Positions 27,270 to 37,118 are shown, counted from the first letter of the stretch. The stretch: 43,837 bases of DNA from Planctomycetota bacterium (GCA_016209605.1 JACQVS010000017.1:1-43837); one strand, 5' to 3'. The notes: a model not told the origin generated them from the letters alone. Numbers and translations are program-made.

Positions 27270-28652
27270 TTGCCTCAATTTGCCGAGATCCACTGGACGG
27301 AAGGGATGTTTTTGCTCCCCCAGCACCTGCAGCTCTTCCAGAGCAACGTCGCGGGGGCGATCCGCCAGTCCGTCGAGCTGTTCCTGCCGTATGCCTGGGG
27401 GGTGAGAAGCCTGGAGATCAACGCCGCGGCGCTGGAAAACTTCACCATCTCCGTGCCCGCCTGCCACGTCCGCCTGCCGGATGGGACGGAGGTCAAGGTT
27501 CCGGAGAATGCTGACCTCCCCGATCTCGACATCAAGAAAGCCCTGCTCGAAAGCCCTTCCAAGCCGCTCGCCATCCACCTGGGGGTGCCGCACCAGCGGC
27601 CGCAAAGCGCCAACCTGGCGAGCGAGGCCGGCAAGGACAGCCTGCCGCGGCGGTATCGCGCCGGCCAGGTGGAGGTCTGCGATGAAAACACCGGCGACAA
27701 CCCCCGCCCGGTCCTGGTCCGGAAGCTGAACGGCCGGCTCTTCCTCGCGGACGATGAGGCGCTGGAGTACAGCTCCGCCATCCCCATCCTGCAGGTCTCC
27801 CGGGTCGGCGAGGGGGAGTTCCAGCCGAAAGCCGATGGCCAGTTCGTGCCGCCGACGCTCGAGCTCGAAGGATCGCCCCGGCTCTTCAACCTGGCCAAGG
27901 AGATCCTCAGCCGCGCCTCGGCGAAGTCGAGCGCCCTGGCGGGGACCATTGCCGGGCAGCACATCAACTTCACGCTCGACTCCGGCGGCAATCCTGAGGT
28001 GCTCTTGAAGCTCCACGTGCTCAACCGGTTCATCCCCTACTACCAGCAGCTCTTGAAGATTCCCCGGCTCCACCCGCTCGCCCTTTTTGTCGAGCTCTGC
28101 CGCCTGGCCGGTGAGCTGGCCATCTTCACCGAGGAGCGCCTGCCTCCCAAGCTGCCGCTTTACGATCATGGCGACCCCGCCAAGTGCTTCGACCCGATGT
28201 TCGAGATCATCGATGACCTTTTGAAGAGGATGCACTTCGCCCGCGCGCCGCGGCGGCAGTTCGAGCCTTGGGGCCGGTTCCTGGTGGCAGCTCTCGATCC
28301 GGAATGGCTCGATGCCCGCAACCAGTTTTACCTCGGCGTCGACTCGGACCTCGATCCCAAGGAAGTGGTCCAGATCATGGACCGAGGCCTGGTCTCCATC
28401 GGCTCCAAGAAAACGATTCCGGACCTGGCCAAGCTCATCCGCCCCGGCATCAAGAGGCGGTTCGAGGAGCGGCCGCCCCCCTCGCTGCCGGAAAATCCGC
28501 GCCGGCTGTACTTCCGCCTGGACCGCGCCGGCGGCGAAGAAAGCTTGACCGCCGGCGCGGAGGAGCTGGCGCTCTTTAACGGCTCGGGGAAGCAGATGGA
28601 GTTCAGTTTGTTCGTGGTCGCTAGTGAAGACAAGGGATTCGAATTGAAATAA
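27270..28652 (+). CDS. tssK: TssK, T6SS baseplate-to-membrane-complex adaptor
   Basis: The N-terminus EIHWTEGMFLLPQHLQLFQ is the hallmark of TssK (W-x-E-GMFL-x-PQHFQ). The remaining domains (shell, helical stalk containing LHVLNRFIPYYQQLLKIPRLHPLALFVELCRLAGELA, and C-terminal head with RLYFRLD) match the family in order and length, about 460 residues. TssK trimers link the baseplate to the TssL/TssM membrane complex, so its presence implies a baseplate-like partner somewhere. The TTG at 27270 is chosen because AGAAGGGAG lies eight bases upstream; another in-frame TTG at 27219 has no such signal. The gap of 60 bases to tssJ is the first loose join in the operon. Confidence 0.92.
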   Translation: MPQFAEIHWTEGMFLLPQHLQLFQSNVAGAIRQSVELFLPYAWGVRSLEINAAALENFTISVPACHVRLPDGTEVKVPENADLPDLDIKKALLESPSKPLAIHLGVPHQRPQSANLASEAGKDSLPRRYRAGQVEVCDENTGDNPRPVLVRKLNGRLFLADDEALEYSSAIPILQVSRVGEGEFQPKADGQFVPPTLELEGSPRLFNLAKEILSRASAKSSALAGTIAGQHINFTLDSGGNPEVLLKLHVLNRFIPYYQQLLKIPRLHPLALFVELCRLAGELAIFTEERLPPKLPLYDHGDPAKCFDPMFEIIDDLLKRMHFARAPRRQFEPWGRFLVAALDPEWLDARNQFYLGVDSDLDPKEVVQIMDRGLVSIGSKKTIPDLAKLIRPGIKRRFEERPPPSLPENPRRLYFRLDRAGGEESLTAGAEELALFNGSGKQMEFSLFVVASEDKGFELK

Positions 28653-28711
28653 ACCATAATTTAGGAGAGCAAGGGTGATGCCGCTGGCGGTCGCCCCGAT
28701 TGCTTGCACCC

Positions 28712-29413
28712 ATGACATTGTCGGACATCACCTCGGAACTGTTCATTTACCTCATCGTCTTCCGCCGCAAGCTGGCCGAGAAGGTTCCGGTGAGCATCGA
28801 GTCGGTCGCTAACGACCTGGAGCTCATCTTCGCGCGCCTGGACCAGAAAGCAGCCGCCGATCCGGTCCTCAGCCAGCGTTACCCCGCCGTCCGCAAGATC
28901 CTGGCGATCATCGCCGACGGCATCATCGTCGGCTCGGACTGGGAGTTCGCGCTCGACTACCGCTTGAACCATCTCCTCGAGAACAAGTTCTACAAATCGA
29001 ACGAGGGGGGCGACCGCTTCTTCGACGACTTGAACAAGCTCTCCGGCGATGAGGCCGACCTGCGGGAGGTTTATTTCACGGCGCTGGCCCTGGGCTTCCA
29101 GGGCCGATACTCGCACCAGCCGGAGATCCGCATGGACTTGAAGAAAAAGCTGTACCTCGGCCTGCCCCAGCGGGTGCTGGATTCGGCGGACAAGGTGACT
29201 CCAAAATCCTATGACTATATCGATTCCCGGGACTGCACCGTCCCTCCGGTAGTGCGCTTGTCCCGCTACGCCATCGTCTTCGCGGGGATCATCCTCTTTT
29301 TCCTGATCCTGGGCCGGCTGGTTTATAAACAGCAGACCACGGATATCAACGAGACCATCGAATCCATGAGCCGCGCGCGAGCTACGGCCGCTCTAATGGA
29401 GGAAAAGAAGTAA
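28712..29413 (+). CDS. tssL: TssL (DotU family) inner-membrane protein
   Basis: About 233 residues. The cytoplasmic helical DotU domain begins ITSELFIYLIVFRRKLAEK and continues with AIIADGIIVGSDWEFALDYR and FYKSNEGGDRFFDDLNKL, the family's best-conserved stretches. A single C-terminal membrane helix lies near 195-213 (AIVFAGIILFFLILGRLVY), followed by only about 25 residues. There is no peptidoglycan-binding OmpA domain, so wall anchoring would need another protein. ATG 28712 fits the family start; no clear Shine-Dalgarno was seen. It is followed after 2 bases by tssM, its usual partner. Confidence 0.93.
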   Translation: MTLSDITSELFIYLIVFRRKLAEKVPVSIESVANDLELIFARLDQKAAADPVLSQRYPAVRKILAIIADGIIVGSDWEFALDYRLNHLLENKFYKSNEGGDRFFDDLNKLSGDEADLREVYFTALALGFQGRYSHQPEIRMDLKKKLYLGLPQRVLDSADKVTPKSYDYIDSRDCTVPPVVRLSRYAIVFAGIILFFLILGRLVYKQQTTDINETIESMSRARATAALMEEKK

Positions 29414-29415
29414 TC

Positions 29416-32400
29416 ATGGGCGCTAAAATTCTCGGCTGGCTCAAAGAGCTTCCCTTCGTGCACAAGATCATCGCCGGCATCGTGGTGACGGCCGTTCTGG
29501 GGCTGGTGGTTTATTTCAGCTGGGGCTTCTGGGCGCTGGTCATCGCCCTGGGGATCACGGCGGTGGTTTCCCTCTGCCTGGTGGTCTTCAACTTGTTCTT
29601 GAAGTCCCGCTTGAAGAGCAGGGGGGCCACCTTCTCGAGCGGCCTGGTCAACGACATCAAGAAGGCCAAGGCGGAAATCGGCAGCCAGTTCGAGCGGGCC
29701 TTGAAGGAACTGAAGACCAACGGCATCGACATTTACCAGCTGCCGTGGTTCTTCTTCGTCGGCGAGCCGCAGTCGGGAAAGTCGTTCACCATCCGGTCCT
29801 CAGGGCTCAACTTTCCGGTCGGCAGCGAGGGGATTTCCGGCGCCGGCGGCACGCGCAACTGCGACTTCTGGTTCACCAACGAGGCGGTGATCCTGGACAC
29901 CGCCGGCCGGCTGCTCATCCAGAAGGACGAGGTGGTCGACAAGGAGCAGTGGAGCCAGGTGCTGCGCTTCCTGACTCGCTACCGGGCCAACTGCCCCATC
30001 AACGGCGTCATCCTCGGCATCCCCTGCACCTCTCTTCTGGAGGAGGACTCGAAGACCCGCGAGGAGAAAGCCGAGGTCATCCGCAAGCGCTTGAAGGAGC
30101 TGCAGGATGCTTTGCAGATCCGCTTCCCGGTCTCCCTGGTGATCATGAAAACCGACCTGGTGCTGGGCTTCGAATCGTTCTTCAAGCGGCTGCCGGTGCT
30201 GGAGCGGAAGCAGCTCTTCGGCTGGAGCAACGACGCGCGCTTCGACCAGTCTTTCGATCCGGCGCGCTTCGACCAGGCGTTCGAATCGATCTGCCAGGAC
30301 CTCCAGCGCTGGCGCTTGAAGTTCTTGAACGACGAGTCCTTGCCGGAGAACGTCGACCAGCTCTATGTCTTCCCCGAGGAGTTCCGCGCCTTGAAGGTCC
30401 CCCTGGTCGATTACCTCAACAAGATCTTCATCAAGGGTCCTTACGGCCAGCCGGGATTTTTCCGCGGCTTCTTCTTCACCAGCAGCTTGCAGGAAGGCCG
30501 GGCCATTCCCCAGGCCATTTCCAACTTGCTGGGAGGCATCGCGGAAAACCTCAAGAGGTCCGTTGCCAGCCTCCACGAGGTGCAGGCGCGCTCGAGCCCG
30601 TTTTTCATCCGGGATTTTTACGTCCGCAAGCTCTTCAGCGAGAAGGGGCTGGTGCTCCGGACCGACCGCTCCCGCCTGGTCAACGCCATCGCTCGAGGGG
30701 TGGCGCTCTGGGGAGGCTCGACGGCGGTCGTCCTCGGGCTGCTGCTTCTGGGGCTGGGTTATTTCCAGCTCGGCCGGAAGCTCGAGCAGCCCAGGGACCT
30801 GGTGGGTCAAATCCGCAATTGCACGAAGGATTCGGAAATGGAGTTCCTGGAAAACGCCGAAAAGCTGGCGCTCTGCATTCAAGACTGGAAAGGAGAGAAG
30901 CGGGCCTGGCATGGCGCCATCCTCGAGCCCTTCTTCCCCGCGCCGGCCCGCGATCAGGACCTGGTGAAGGACCTCGAGGAGGCTTTCAAGATTCACCTCG
31001 CCGACCGCCACCTGGCGCCGTTCCTGAAGTCGGTCCAGGAGATCTTGAAGACTTTACCCAGCGACGGCGCCCTGTCCTGGGCCGAGTTTCAAGCCCGTAG
31101 CCAGAACCTCCTCCGCATGGCGGCGATCGGCGCCGGCATCCAGGAAAAGGGGGGCTTCAGCGAGATCGTCAAATTTTACCGCGCCCAGAAATTCGACCCG
31201 GCCTACCTCAACAAGCTGGTGGCCCAGTACGATAATTTCGTGGGATTCGGGGGAGACCTCCCCGCCCTCCAGTCGGCCAAGGGGAAAACCCAGTTCTGGG
31301 AGGCGGTCCGGGAGTCCGCCCGGCCCCTCGAGGAGTACCTCGGCTCGGTTTTGAAGCTGGAGGATTCCCTAGGCGACAAGAAGATGCTCGCCGATGCCGA
31401 TGAGCCGCTCAACTGGTGGCGGAATTTGATCGTCAAGGCCGACGCCGTTCTCAAGGCCTACCAGGACCTTCTGGCCATCCAGCCGGGATCGCCGGATGGA
31501 AAAATCAGGCCGTTCGAGGAAGCGGTCATCGCCAACCGGGCCTCGTTCGTCGAAAAGCTCAAGAGCCCCTGGGAGAAGCAGTACAAGAATTTCGACGAGG
31601 CCTGGAAGGCGCACTCAGATCATCTCGGCAAGCCGCCCAAGGAGCCTTTGAGCCGGCACCTGAGCGCTCAGGCGCAGGCGATCGAAAGCTTTTACAAGAG
31701 GATCCTCGAGATCCTCGCCTCCCTCCAGGAAAGATCGGACAAGTCCGCTGAAGAGCCCAGGAAAAAAATCAACGAGCAGAAAGAGAGCCTGCTAAGCCAG
31801 CAAAAGGCTTTTGCCGAGGCCATCCACCAGCGCTTCAAGAACCTCGCGCACCTCCACGAAGTCCGCATGGAGGAAGGCTCGGAAGGGACCGACAAGGGCC
31901 CCGAGAAGAGCGGCGTCGCCCAGCTGACCTCGAGCGCCGCGGCCGTTCACAGGAAGTGCAAGTACCTGAACGATCAGATCACCGCCAATCTCGCCGAACT
32001 CACCGACCTGGAGGAGGCCCCCTTCGGCGCGAAAACCGATCACACCCATTTCCCCAAGGCCCTGGAGGACCACTACGCCGGCATGGTCAAAGGGTTCAAG
32101 GAGCTGGGAATTTCCCGGGTGGAGGAGGGAGGCTCCCCCCGGCCGGCCGCCGAGGCTGGAAAAGATCCCTGGCAGGCGGAGCGATTCAACGCCCTCATCA
32201 CCGTCGAGTTCCAAGGAGTGGTCACCGACCGGCTGCGGCACCTCCTGCGCAAGCACCTGGAGCAGGCCGGCGCCCGAGCCGAAGCGGGCCTGGCGCCGGC
32301 CTCGGATTCCTGGTTCAAGAGCAAGACCGATTTCGGGGTCTCCCGGGCCGACTTGCTTTTCGAGCTGCCCGACCCCGGCTATGGAAAAGGCTCTTATGAA

Positions 32401-33963
32401 GCCTTCCGGGGGCACCTGGGCAGCCTGGAGAAGTTTCTGGACAAGTGCGTCCAGGAGAATTTCTCCTTCCTGGACAAGGACAACGAAGACCTTCGCGGCA
32501 AGCTCGAGAGCTGGTTCCAGGAGTTCGAAGGCCGTTTCCTGGAGGCGTGGAGGGTCAAGGTCGAAAGCCTGCGCTTCCGGCCGCGGGATGAGGAGGCCGA
32601 CTGGAAGCGGTTCCGGAATTTTCTCAAGGAAGGGCTGGGCCTGGCCTCGGACTCGAAGAGCTTCCAGGACCGCCTCAAGCGCACGATCCTTCTGGCGGCC
32701 GAGGCGGCGTCAGCGGTGCCCGAGGGGAAGGGGCGGCCGGCCTGGGCCGCCGCCCTCGCCCTGTACCGCGATCCCAAAAAAGCCGACCTGGAAAACGCCT
32801 TGCTGGTGGAGCTGGGAAAGTTTTTCAATTACGTGGAAAAGGACTTGAAGGACGAGCCGATCCCCAGCCTGGAGCTGATCCGCGGCGAAGAAAGCAAATC
32901 GGGCTGGACCAAGGGGTATCCGGAGCTCCTGAGAAGATGGAGGGAACAGTTCAAGGCCCAGTCCTTCAACGAGGAGTACTTCGCCAAGGAGCTGCTGGAG
33001 CTCTCCAGCCATGGCAAGGAGGCGCTCCTCAAGAGCGCCAAGAAGCAGTTCGATGCCGAGTGGAGGAAGTTCGCGGCCGACAATGCCGCCACCCTCGACG
33101 GCAAGTTCCCCTTTCTCGGCGACCGGAGAATCTTCGAATCGACCGCCAATGACTGCCCCATCTTCAGCGGCAGCCGGCAGCTGCAGCCTGGAGAGCTCAT
33201 CGAGATCCTCGGCTACCGGGGGAAGCTCACCCGGCTCATCGACACCTACAAGAAATGCCTGCCCATCGACAAGGATGAGGATCCGGAGGGCTTCGTCCTG
33301 CGCATCCATCCTAAGAAACTGGAGTTTTTCAGATCCTGCCTGAAGCTGCGGGAGTTCATCTTCAATGTGCAAATCCCGGAGTCCGAAAAATTCCGCGAGG
33401 TGCAGGTGAAGTTGAAGGTGCCTGGAGAAAACAACCCCAAGATGCAGGCCACCCAGGAGGCCGACGACCTCTACAAGCTCAAGGGCTTTGGCTACTTCCG
33501 GTTCGCCATCGATGAGGGGCTGCCGAAAGGGCTGCCTCCGGTCGACCATCAGACCCGGGAAAAGGACTATCCGTTGAAGTGGGAGTTCGGCGACCGGAAC
33601 AGCAAGGTCGCGCACTACGTTTTGAACAAGGAGAAGCAGCCGTGGTTCAGAGAGCTCGCCAAGGAGGTCCCGCGGCTCAAGCCCGAGAACTGCGACAAGC
33701 CGGTGGTCGAAAAGTTCATGCACTTCCAGTTTGAAGCCAGAGGGCCCTGGGCCCTGGTGCTCTTCCTGAAGGCCTATGGCGAGCCGCTGGACGGCAATCC
33801 CAAGAGCTGGCTGGTGCGCTACCAGTATCCGGAGATCGTTTTCCCGGAGACGGAGGAGAGATCCAGGCCGACCCGGAGGCCCGAGATCTATTTCGGCCTC
33901 GAGCTGGACAAGCCCCTGGGCCCACTGCCCCACTGGGAGGAAGCCAAGGGAGCGGGAGAGTGA
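29416..33963 (+). CDS. tssM: TssM (IcmF family) inner-membrane core protein
   Basis: A 1515-residue protein, longer than the roughly 1100-1300 usual for TssM. Two membrane helices near 17-60 precede a cytoplasmic GTPase-like domain with Walker A GEPQSGKS (116-123), the GAGGTRNCDFWF segment and VILDTAGR (158-165), all intact. A third membrane helix near 430-455 leads into a long periplasmic helical region with many charged residues, extended here, and a beta-rich C-terminus (about 1330-1510) that in other systems contacts TssJ. TssM spans the envelope and with TssJ and TssL forms the membrane complex. The gene begins 2 bases after tssL, with GGAGG inside the end of tssL, and is followed by tagF after 4 bases. 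Confidence 0.94.
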   Translation: MGAKILGWLKELPFVHKIIAGIVVTAVLGLVVYFSWGFWALVIALGITAVVSLCLVVFNLFLKSRLKSRGATFSSGLVNDIKKAKAEIGSQFERALKELKTNGIDIYQLPWFFFVGEPQSGKSFTIRSSGLNFPVGSEGISGAGGTRNCDFWFTNEAVILDTAGRLLIQKDEVVDKEQWSQVLRFLTRYRANCPINGVILGIPCTSLLEEDSKTREEKAEVIRKRLKELQDALQIRFPVSLVIMKTDLVLGFESFFKRLPVLERKQLFGWSNDARFDQSFDPARFDQAFESICQDLQRWRLKFLNDESLPENVDQLYVFPEEFRALKVPLVDYLNKIFIKGPYGQPGFFRGFFFTSSLQEGRAIPQAISNLLGGIAENLKRSVASLHEVQARSSPFFIRDFYVRKLFSEKGLVLRTDRSRLVNAIARGVALWGGSTAVVLGLLLLGLGYFQLGRKLEQPRDLVGQIRNCTKDSEMEFLENAEKLALCIQDWKGEKRAWHGAILEPFFPAPARDQDLVKDLEEAFKIHLADRHLAPFLKSVQEILKTLPSDGALSWAEFQARSQNLLRMAAIGAGIQEKGGFSEIVKFYRAQKFDPAYLNKLVAQYDNFVGFGGDLPALQSAKGKTQFWEAVRESARPLEEYLGSVLKLEDSLGDKKMLADADEPLNWWRNLIVKADAVLKAYQDLLAIQPGSPDGKIRPFEEAVIANRASFVEKLKSPWEKQYKNFDEAWKAHSDHLGKPPKEPLSRHLSAQAQAIESFYKRILEILASLQERSDKSAEEPRKKINEQKESLLSQQKAFAEAIHQRFKNLAHLHEVRMEEGSEGTDKGPEKSGVAQLTSSAAAVHRKCKYLNDQITANLAELTDLEEAPFGAKTDHTHFPKALEDHYAGMVKGFKELGISRVEEGGSPRPAAEAGKDPWQAERFNALITVEFQGVVTDRLRHLLRKHLEQAGARAEAGLAPASDSWFKSKTDFGVSRADLLFELPDPGYGKGSYEAFRGHLGSLEKFLDKCVQENFSFLDKDNEDLRGKLESWFQEFEGRFLEAWRVKVESLRFRPRDEEADWKRFRNFLKEGLGLASDSKSFQDRLKRTILLAAEAASAVPEGKGRPAWAAALALYRDPKKADLENALLVELGKFFNYVEKDLKDEPIPSLELIRGEESKSGWTKGYPELLRRWREQFKAQSFNEEYFAKELLELSSHGKEALLKSAKKQFDAEWRKFAADNAATLDGKFPFLGDRRIFESTANDCPIFSGSRQLQPGELIEILGYRGKLTRLIDTYKKCLPIDKDEDPEGFVLRIHPKKLEFFRSCLKLREFIFNVQIPESEKFREVQVKLKVPGENNPKMQATQEADDLYKLKGFGYFRFAIDEGLPKGLPPVDHQTREKDYPLKWEFGDRNSKVAHYVLNKEKQPWFRELAKEVPRLKPENCDKPVVEKFMHFQFEARGPWALVLFLKAYGEPLDGNPKSWLVRYQYPEIVFPETEERSRPTRRPEIYFGLELDKPLGPLPHWEEAKGAGE

Positions 33964-33967
33964 AATA

Positions 33968-34975
33968 ATGTGGAAATGGTTCAGCCGGTCCCCCGACCCC
34001 CCGCTGGCCGTGTCGCCGCTGTGCTACGGGAAGCTGCCCATTTACCAGGACTTCCTGAGCCTGCGCGGCGAGGGGGCCAGCCAGCGGTTTCAGGAGTGGC
34101 TGAACGGCCTGGACCGCTCCGATGGCCGGCCGGCGCGGATCCCCCATACCCAGAGGCTGCTCCTCGTATCGAAAGAGTTCCGGCAGTACATCGTGGCCAC
34201 CGTCTGGGACTCGAGCGATGCCAGAGGGATCCGGAAGTTTCCCTTCGCCCTCTACTTCGAGCTCCCCCGGCTGCTCCTCGATTCTTCCTCGCCTCGCCTC
34301 CTGTCGGCGCACCAGGCCTGGTGGGCCAAGCTGGAGGAGACGGAGCCGGCGCTCTTGAGCGTCAAGACGGCCGAGGAGTTCTATCAGCGGCTGCGGGAGA
34401 CCAAGATCAGCCTTGGCAAGAACGGAGGCTCGGCTCCCCCGGCGGTTGACCCGGCCCCCGGCCCGGTGCCGGGAATCGCCAGTCAAGCGCTGGCGGCTGC
34501 GATTTACGGGCCGCAGCCCTTCGATGACTGGGTCCGGCTCCTCTGGAGGGTCCATCAGGCCGCTCCTCCGGGCGGCGGGGGCCCGGCCTTCCTCGACCAG
34601 CTGGCGATGAAGCTGCCGCTGGGAGAAGGGATTCCGCCGGCGCTTCAAATCGAGGCCTGGATCAAGCTGGCGCGCGATCGCGCCGGCAAGAGCGCGCCCT
34701 TGCCTTCGATCCTCTGGCCGAAAGATGAGCCGGAGGGAGGCCGGCGCCCGGCGCCCGGCCGCCAGCAGGGCTTTTATTTGTTCTTTCGGGAGCTGCGGGC
34801 GGGGGATGTCTTCGCCTTGCAAGGCTTGCCGGCGGGGGGCCAGCTGCTCGATTTTACGGAAAAGGATCCCGATATGGAGGTCCGCGGTTTCAGTGACTTC
34901 GTGGATGCTGCGGCGGCCTGGCTGGAAAAGCCGGAGGCCGATCTCTGGAACTTGCTGCCGCCGCAAGGAGCTTGA
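33968..34975 (+). CDS. tagF: TagF-like T6SS-associated protein (DUF2094)
   Basis: About 335 residues. The N-terminus contains CYGKLPIYQDFLSLRG, the counterpart of the family's GKLPSRGDFV, followed by FQEWLNGL and a helical/beta domain typical of TagF. In Pseudomonas TagF is a post-translational repressor of T6SS that acts together with the kinase PpkA pathway and Fha; here a PpkA-type kinase is the last gene of the operon, so a similar control is plausible. The start has GGGAG just upstream. The C-terminal 100 residues, starting around a proline-rich linker, are less familiar. Confidence 0.85.
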   Translation: MWKWFSRSPDPPLAVSPLCYGKLPIYQDFLSLRGEGASQRFQEWLNGLDRSDGRPARIPHTQRLLLVSKEFRQYIVATVWDSSDARGIRKFPFALYFELPRLLLDSSSPRLLSAHQAWWAKLEETEPALLSVKTAEEFYQRLRETKISLGKNGGSAPPAVDPAPGPVPGIASQALAAAIYGPQPFDDWVRLLWRVHQAAPPGGGGPAFLDQLAMKLPLGEGIPPALQIEAWIKLARDRAGKSAPLPSILWPKDEPEGGRRPAPGRQQGFYLFFRELRAGDVFALQGLPAGGQLLDFTEKDPDMEVRGFSDFVDAAAAWLEKPEADLWNLLPPQGA

Positions 34976-35036
34976 TCCTAAAGCAGCCAAGGCCGCAACC
35001 AAAGGTCTCAGCCGAAGAAGAAAAAAAGGAAGAGGA

Positions 35037-35080
35037 TTTAACCACAAAGACGCAAAGGACGCAAAGATAAGACGCAAAGC
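35037..35080 (+). repeat. Dispersed CAAAG-rich repeat (ACCACAAAGACGCAAAG type)
   Basis: ACCACAAAGACGCAAAGGAC begins at 35041 and is followed by further GCAAAG units to 35080. Short intergenic repeats of this kind (ACCACAAAGACACAAAGGAC variants) are scattered in many bacterial genomes and give nonsense translations such as NHKDAKDAK. It lies in the 190-base gap between tagF and the next gene, the only gap of this size in the operon. Confidence 0.6.
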
Positions 35081-35169
35081 GAATGGTAGAGCCATCCATG
35101 GACTCCAAGACTTCTCCGCAGGCTGCGGGGAAGATTTGATGGAAGAGTCTAATGCTTGAGTTGGAAATT

Positions 35170-35934
35170 ATGAAAAAAGTCATAAAATTTATTTTTGCAA
35201 CCGTGTTCACCTTCATCTCGGCCGCGCCGCTTCTGGCGCAGCCGGGAGGCTCCGCAGGGGCGGCCTTGACCATCGAAAGCGGCATTCCCGGCTTGAAGGA
35301 CTTCCCGAAGTTCCAGTCGGTGAACTATATCCTCGATCCCGGCCTCCGCGAGGCGGACTCGGCGGCCTACGCTACCGTGAAGTCCTTCAACGCGGCCTTT
35401 TTCAAAGCTGGCGAGGGGCAGTCTCCCCCGAAGTCCTGGGACGTGGTGAAGGACATCTTCTTCAACTTCTTCAACAAGGTGGCGCAAACGGCCCAGCGCT
35501 CCTACAAGGATCTCGATGACTTCCTCGAGGGGCTCAGCCCCGACAAGACCGACCTCGTCACCGCCGTCAAGTTGAAGTTCCAGGTCCCGCAAGGGGCGAG
35601 GAAGGAGGGCGCGGCCGCCGCCGCTCCGCCGGATGCCGTTCTGGAGTGCTCCGTCGAGTTCCGCGTCTTTGCCTTGCGGAAATCCAGGCCTCCGGAGATA
35701 AGCCAGGAGGCGCATTCCATCTCGCTGTGCGAGCTGCTTTATCAAGACACCTCGACTGGCCGGATCGGCCTCGCCGAGCTCAAGGACAAGCCTGAAGAGG
35801 CCTTGCGGGCCGCGCTCATCAAGGCTTTGGCCGGCGGGGTGGCCCGCAGCTATTGCCAGGACCCCAAGATCAAAAATCTTCCGGAAGGGCGTTCCGGCGG
35901 CAAGGGGCCGCTCGGGCCATCGATCTCCTATTAA
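35170..35934 (+). CDS. Exported protein of unknown function in the T6SS-like operon
   Basis: A 254-residue protein. ATG 35170 gives a classic signal peptide (MKKVIKFIFATVFTFISAAP) ending near LLAQ. The mature part has a helical region (about 50-135) and a beta-rich region containing VTAVKLKFQVPQG and VLECSVEFRVFALRK, then a helical end with an ALIKALAGGVARSYC stretch. No known domain was recognised. It is expected in the periplasm or outside. Its place between tagF and the kinase, on the same strand as the Tss genes, suggests an accessory of the membrane complex. The preceding gap contains a dispersed repeat, so it might have its own promoter. Confidence 0.7.
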   Translation: MKKVIKFIFATVFTFISAAPLLAQPGGSAGAALTIESGIPGLKDFPKFQSVNYILDPGLREADSAAYATVKSFNAAFFKAGEGQSPPKSWDVVKDIFFNFFNKVAQTAQRSYKDLDDFLEGLSPDKTDLVTAVKLKFQVPQGARKEGAAAAAPPDAVLECSVEFRVFALRKSRPPEISQEAHSISLCELLYQDTSTGRIGLAELKDKPEEALRAALIKALAGGVARSYCQDPKIKNLPEGRSGGKGPLGPSISY

Positions 35935-35951
35935 CCGAAAGACCGCGAACC

Positions 35952-37118
35952 ATGTCGATTCCTAAATTCTCACCGTCAAGCTTGCTCCTCGCCGCGACCG
36001 CGCTTCTAGCCGCGGCCAGCTTCTGGTCCTCCGGCTGCCAGCTCTTGAAGCCTGTGAATCCCGCCGTGGTGAACGCGCTCCAGGTGGAGGACCTGGAAGG
36101 CAGCCTCAAGATCTCCTGGGACAACCCGGTCGAATTCCACAACCTCGAGGTCGAGGTGACCCACCCCGGCGGCAAGGTGGAGGTCATCCGGGTGGAAAAA
36201 CATCCCTTCACCTCCCCCTACCCCCTGGATCCCGGGAAGCAGGGGATCCTCCTGCCCAACGTTCCCCCCGGCCCTTACAAGGTCAGGGTCTCCTCTTATG
36301 TCGGCGAGGATCTCTCGACCCGGAGGTCGACCGAGGCGGTGGAGCGGAAGGTCGCCAAGCCGGTGGCCGGGCACATCGACTGGAAGAGCTTGAACCGGCC
36401 CGCGCCCGAGGATTTGCAAGTGCTCTACCTGGTGCATCCGGAGACGAGGGCCTTGAGCCGCAACGCCTCGAGCGCCAGGAACGCGGCCTTCGAAAGGAGG
36501 ATCTTCGGCCAGGTCGCCGCCAACGTGCTCTCGGAAGTATTCGAGCAGGCGATTCCCATCCGCCATGAAGCGGATCTGAAGAAGATCGAGGAGGACCGGA
36601 TCGTGATCCTGGAAAGGCACGGCAGCGAAAGCGCCTTCCTGGACCCCGATGCCCTGGCCATCGTCGATCTTCGCGAACCCTCCGATCCGTCGACGCCGCC
36701 GCAGCTCTACCTGCGGATCCTCGACTTGAAGCTGGTGAAAAACGCCCGGCGCGGCAGCGCCATCAACCCGCAAAAGGGCATCCTCGTTGCCGAGGGATTC
36801 GCCGAGGTGGAGCCTTTCCAGCAGTCGAAGGAGATCGCCTACGTCCTCGAGGAGGCCTGGAAAAGCCTGCTCCGGGAGGTCCTGGAGCATCCCCGTTACC
36901 TCGCTTACAAGAATTTCCTGGCCGCCGTCAAGAAGAAAGAGCCCCTTGCCGATGAGGCCAAGCTGGAGATCGAGGCGCTGTTTTACGGCGAAATTCCGGA
37001 AGCCCTGCAGCCCCTGGAAGAGGGGGGCAAGGGCTACAGCCAGGAAAAGCTGAAGCGCCTGGAAAAGCTCATCCTTTTCGGCCCCGAGGCGACTCCGGAC
37101 AAGACGGGTGAGAAATGA
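35952..37118 (+). CDS. Lipoprotein with FN3-like domain in the T6SS-like operon
   Basis: ATG 35952 starts a lipoprotein signal, with hydrophobic LLLAATALLAAASF and cysteine in SSGCQLL near residue 29. The mature 360 residues begin with a fibronectin-III-like strand pattern (LEGSLKISWDNPVEFHNLEV, VTHPGGKVEVIRV, PPGPYKVRVSSYVGED). A mixed domain follows, in which VAANVLSEVFEQAIPI and DRIVILERHGSESAF faintly recall CsgG/LpoB-type lipoproteins. It is probably anchored in the outer membrane, facing the periplasm. It could be a second outer-membrane anchor beside TssJ or a wall-contact protein; there is no direct evidence. The end overlaps the next start as ATGA. Confidence 0.68.
   Translation: MSIPKFSPSSLLLAATALLAAASFWSSGCQLLKPVNPAVVNALQVEDLEGSLKISWDNPVEFHNLEVEVTHPGGKVEVIRVEKHPFTSPYPLDPGKQGILLPNVPPGPYKVRVSSYVGEDLSTRRSTEAVERKVAKPVAGHIDWKSLNRPAPEDLQVLYLVHPETRALSRNASSARNAAFERRIFGQVAANVLSEVFEQAIPIRHEADLKKIEEDRIVILERHGSESAFLDPDALAIVDLREPSDPSTPPQLYLRILDLKLVKNARRGSAINPQKGILVAEGFAEVEPFQQSKEIAYVLEEAWKSLLREVLEHPRYLAYKNFLAAVKKKEPLADEAKLEIEALFYGEIPEALQPLEEGGKGYSQEKLKRLEKLILFGPEATPDKTGEK

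Noticed and set aside
26397..28718. A 773-codon open frame on the minus strand
   Set aside because: It is antisense across the tagH-like, tssJ and tssK genes, with low-complexity arginine/leucine-rich sequence and no domain.
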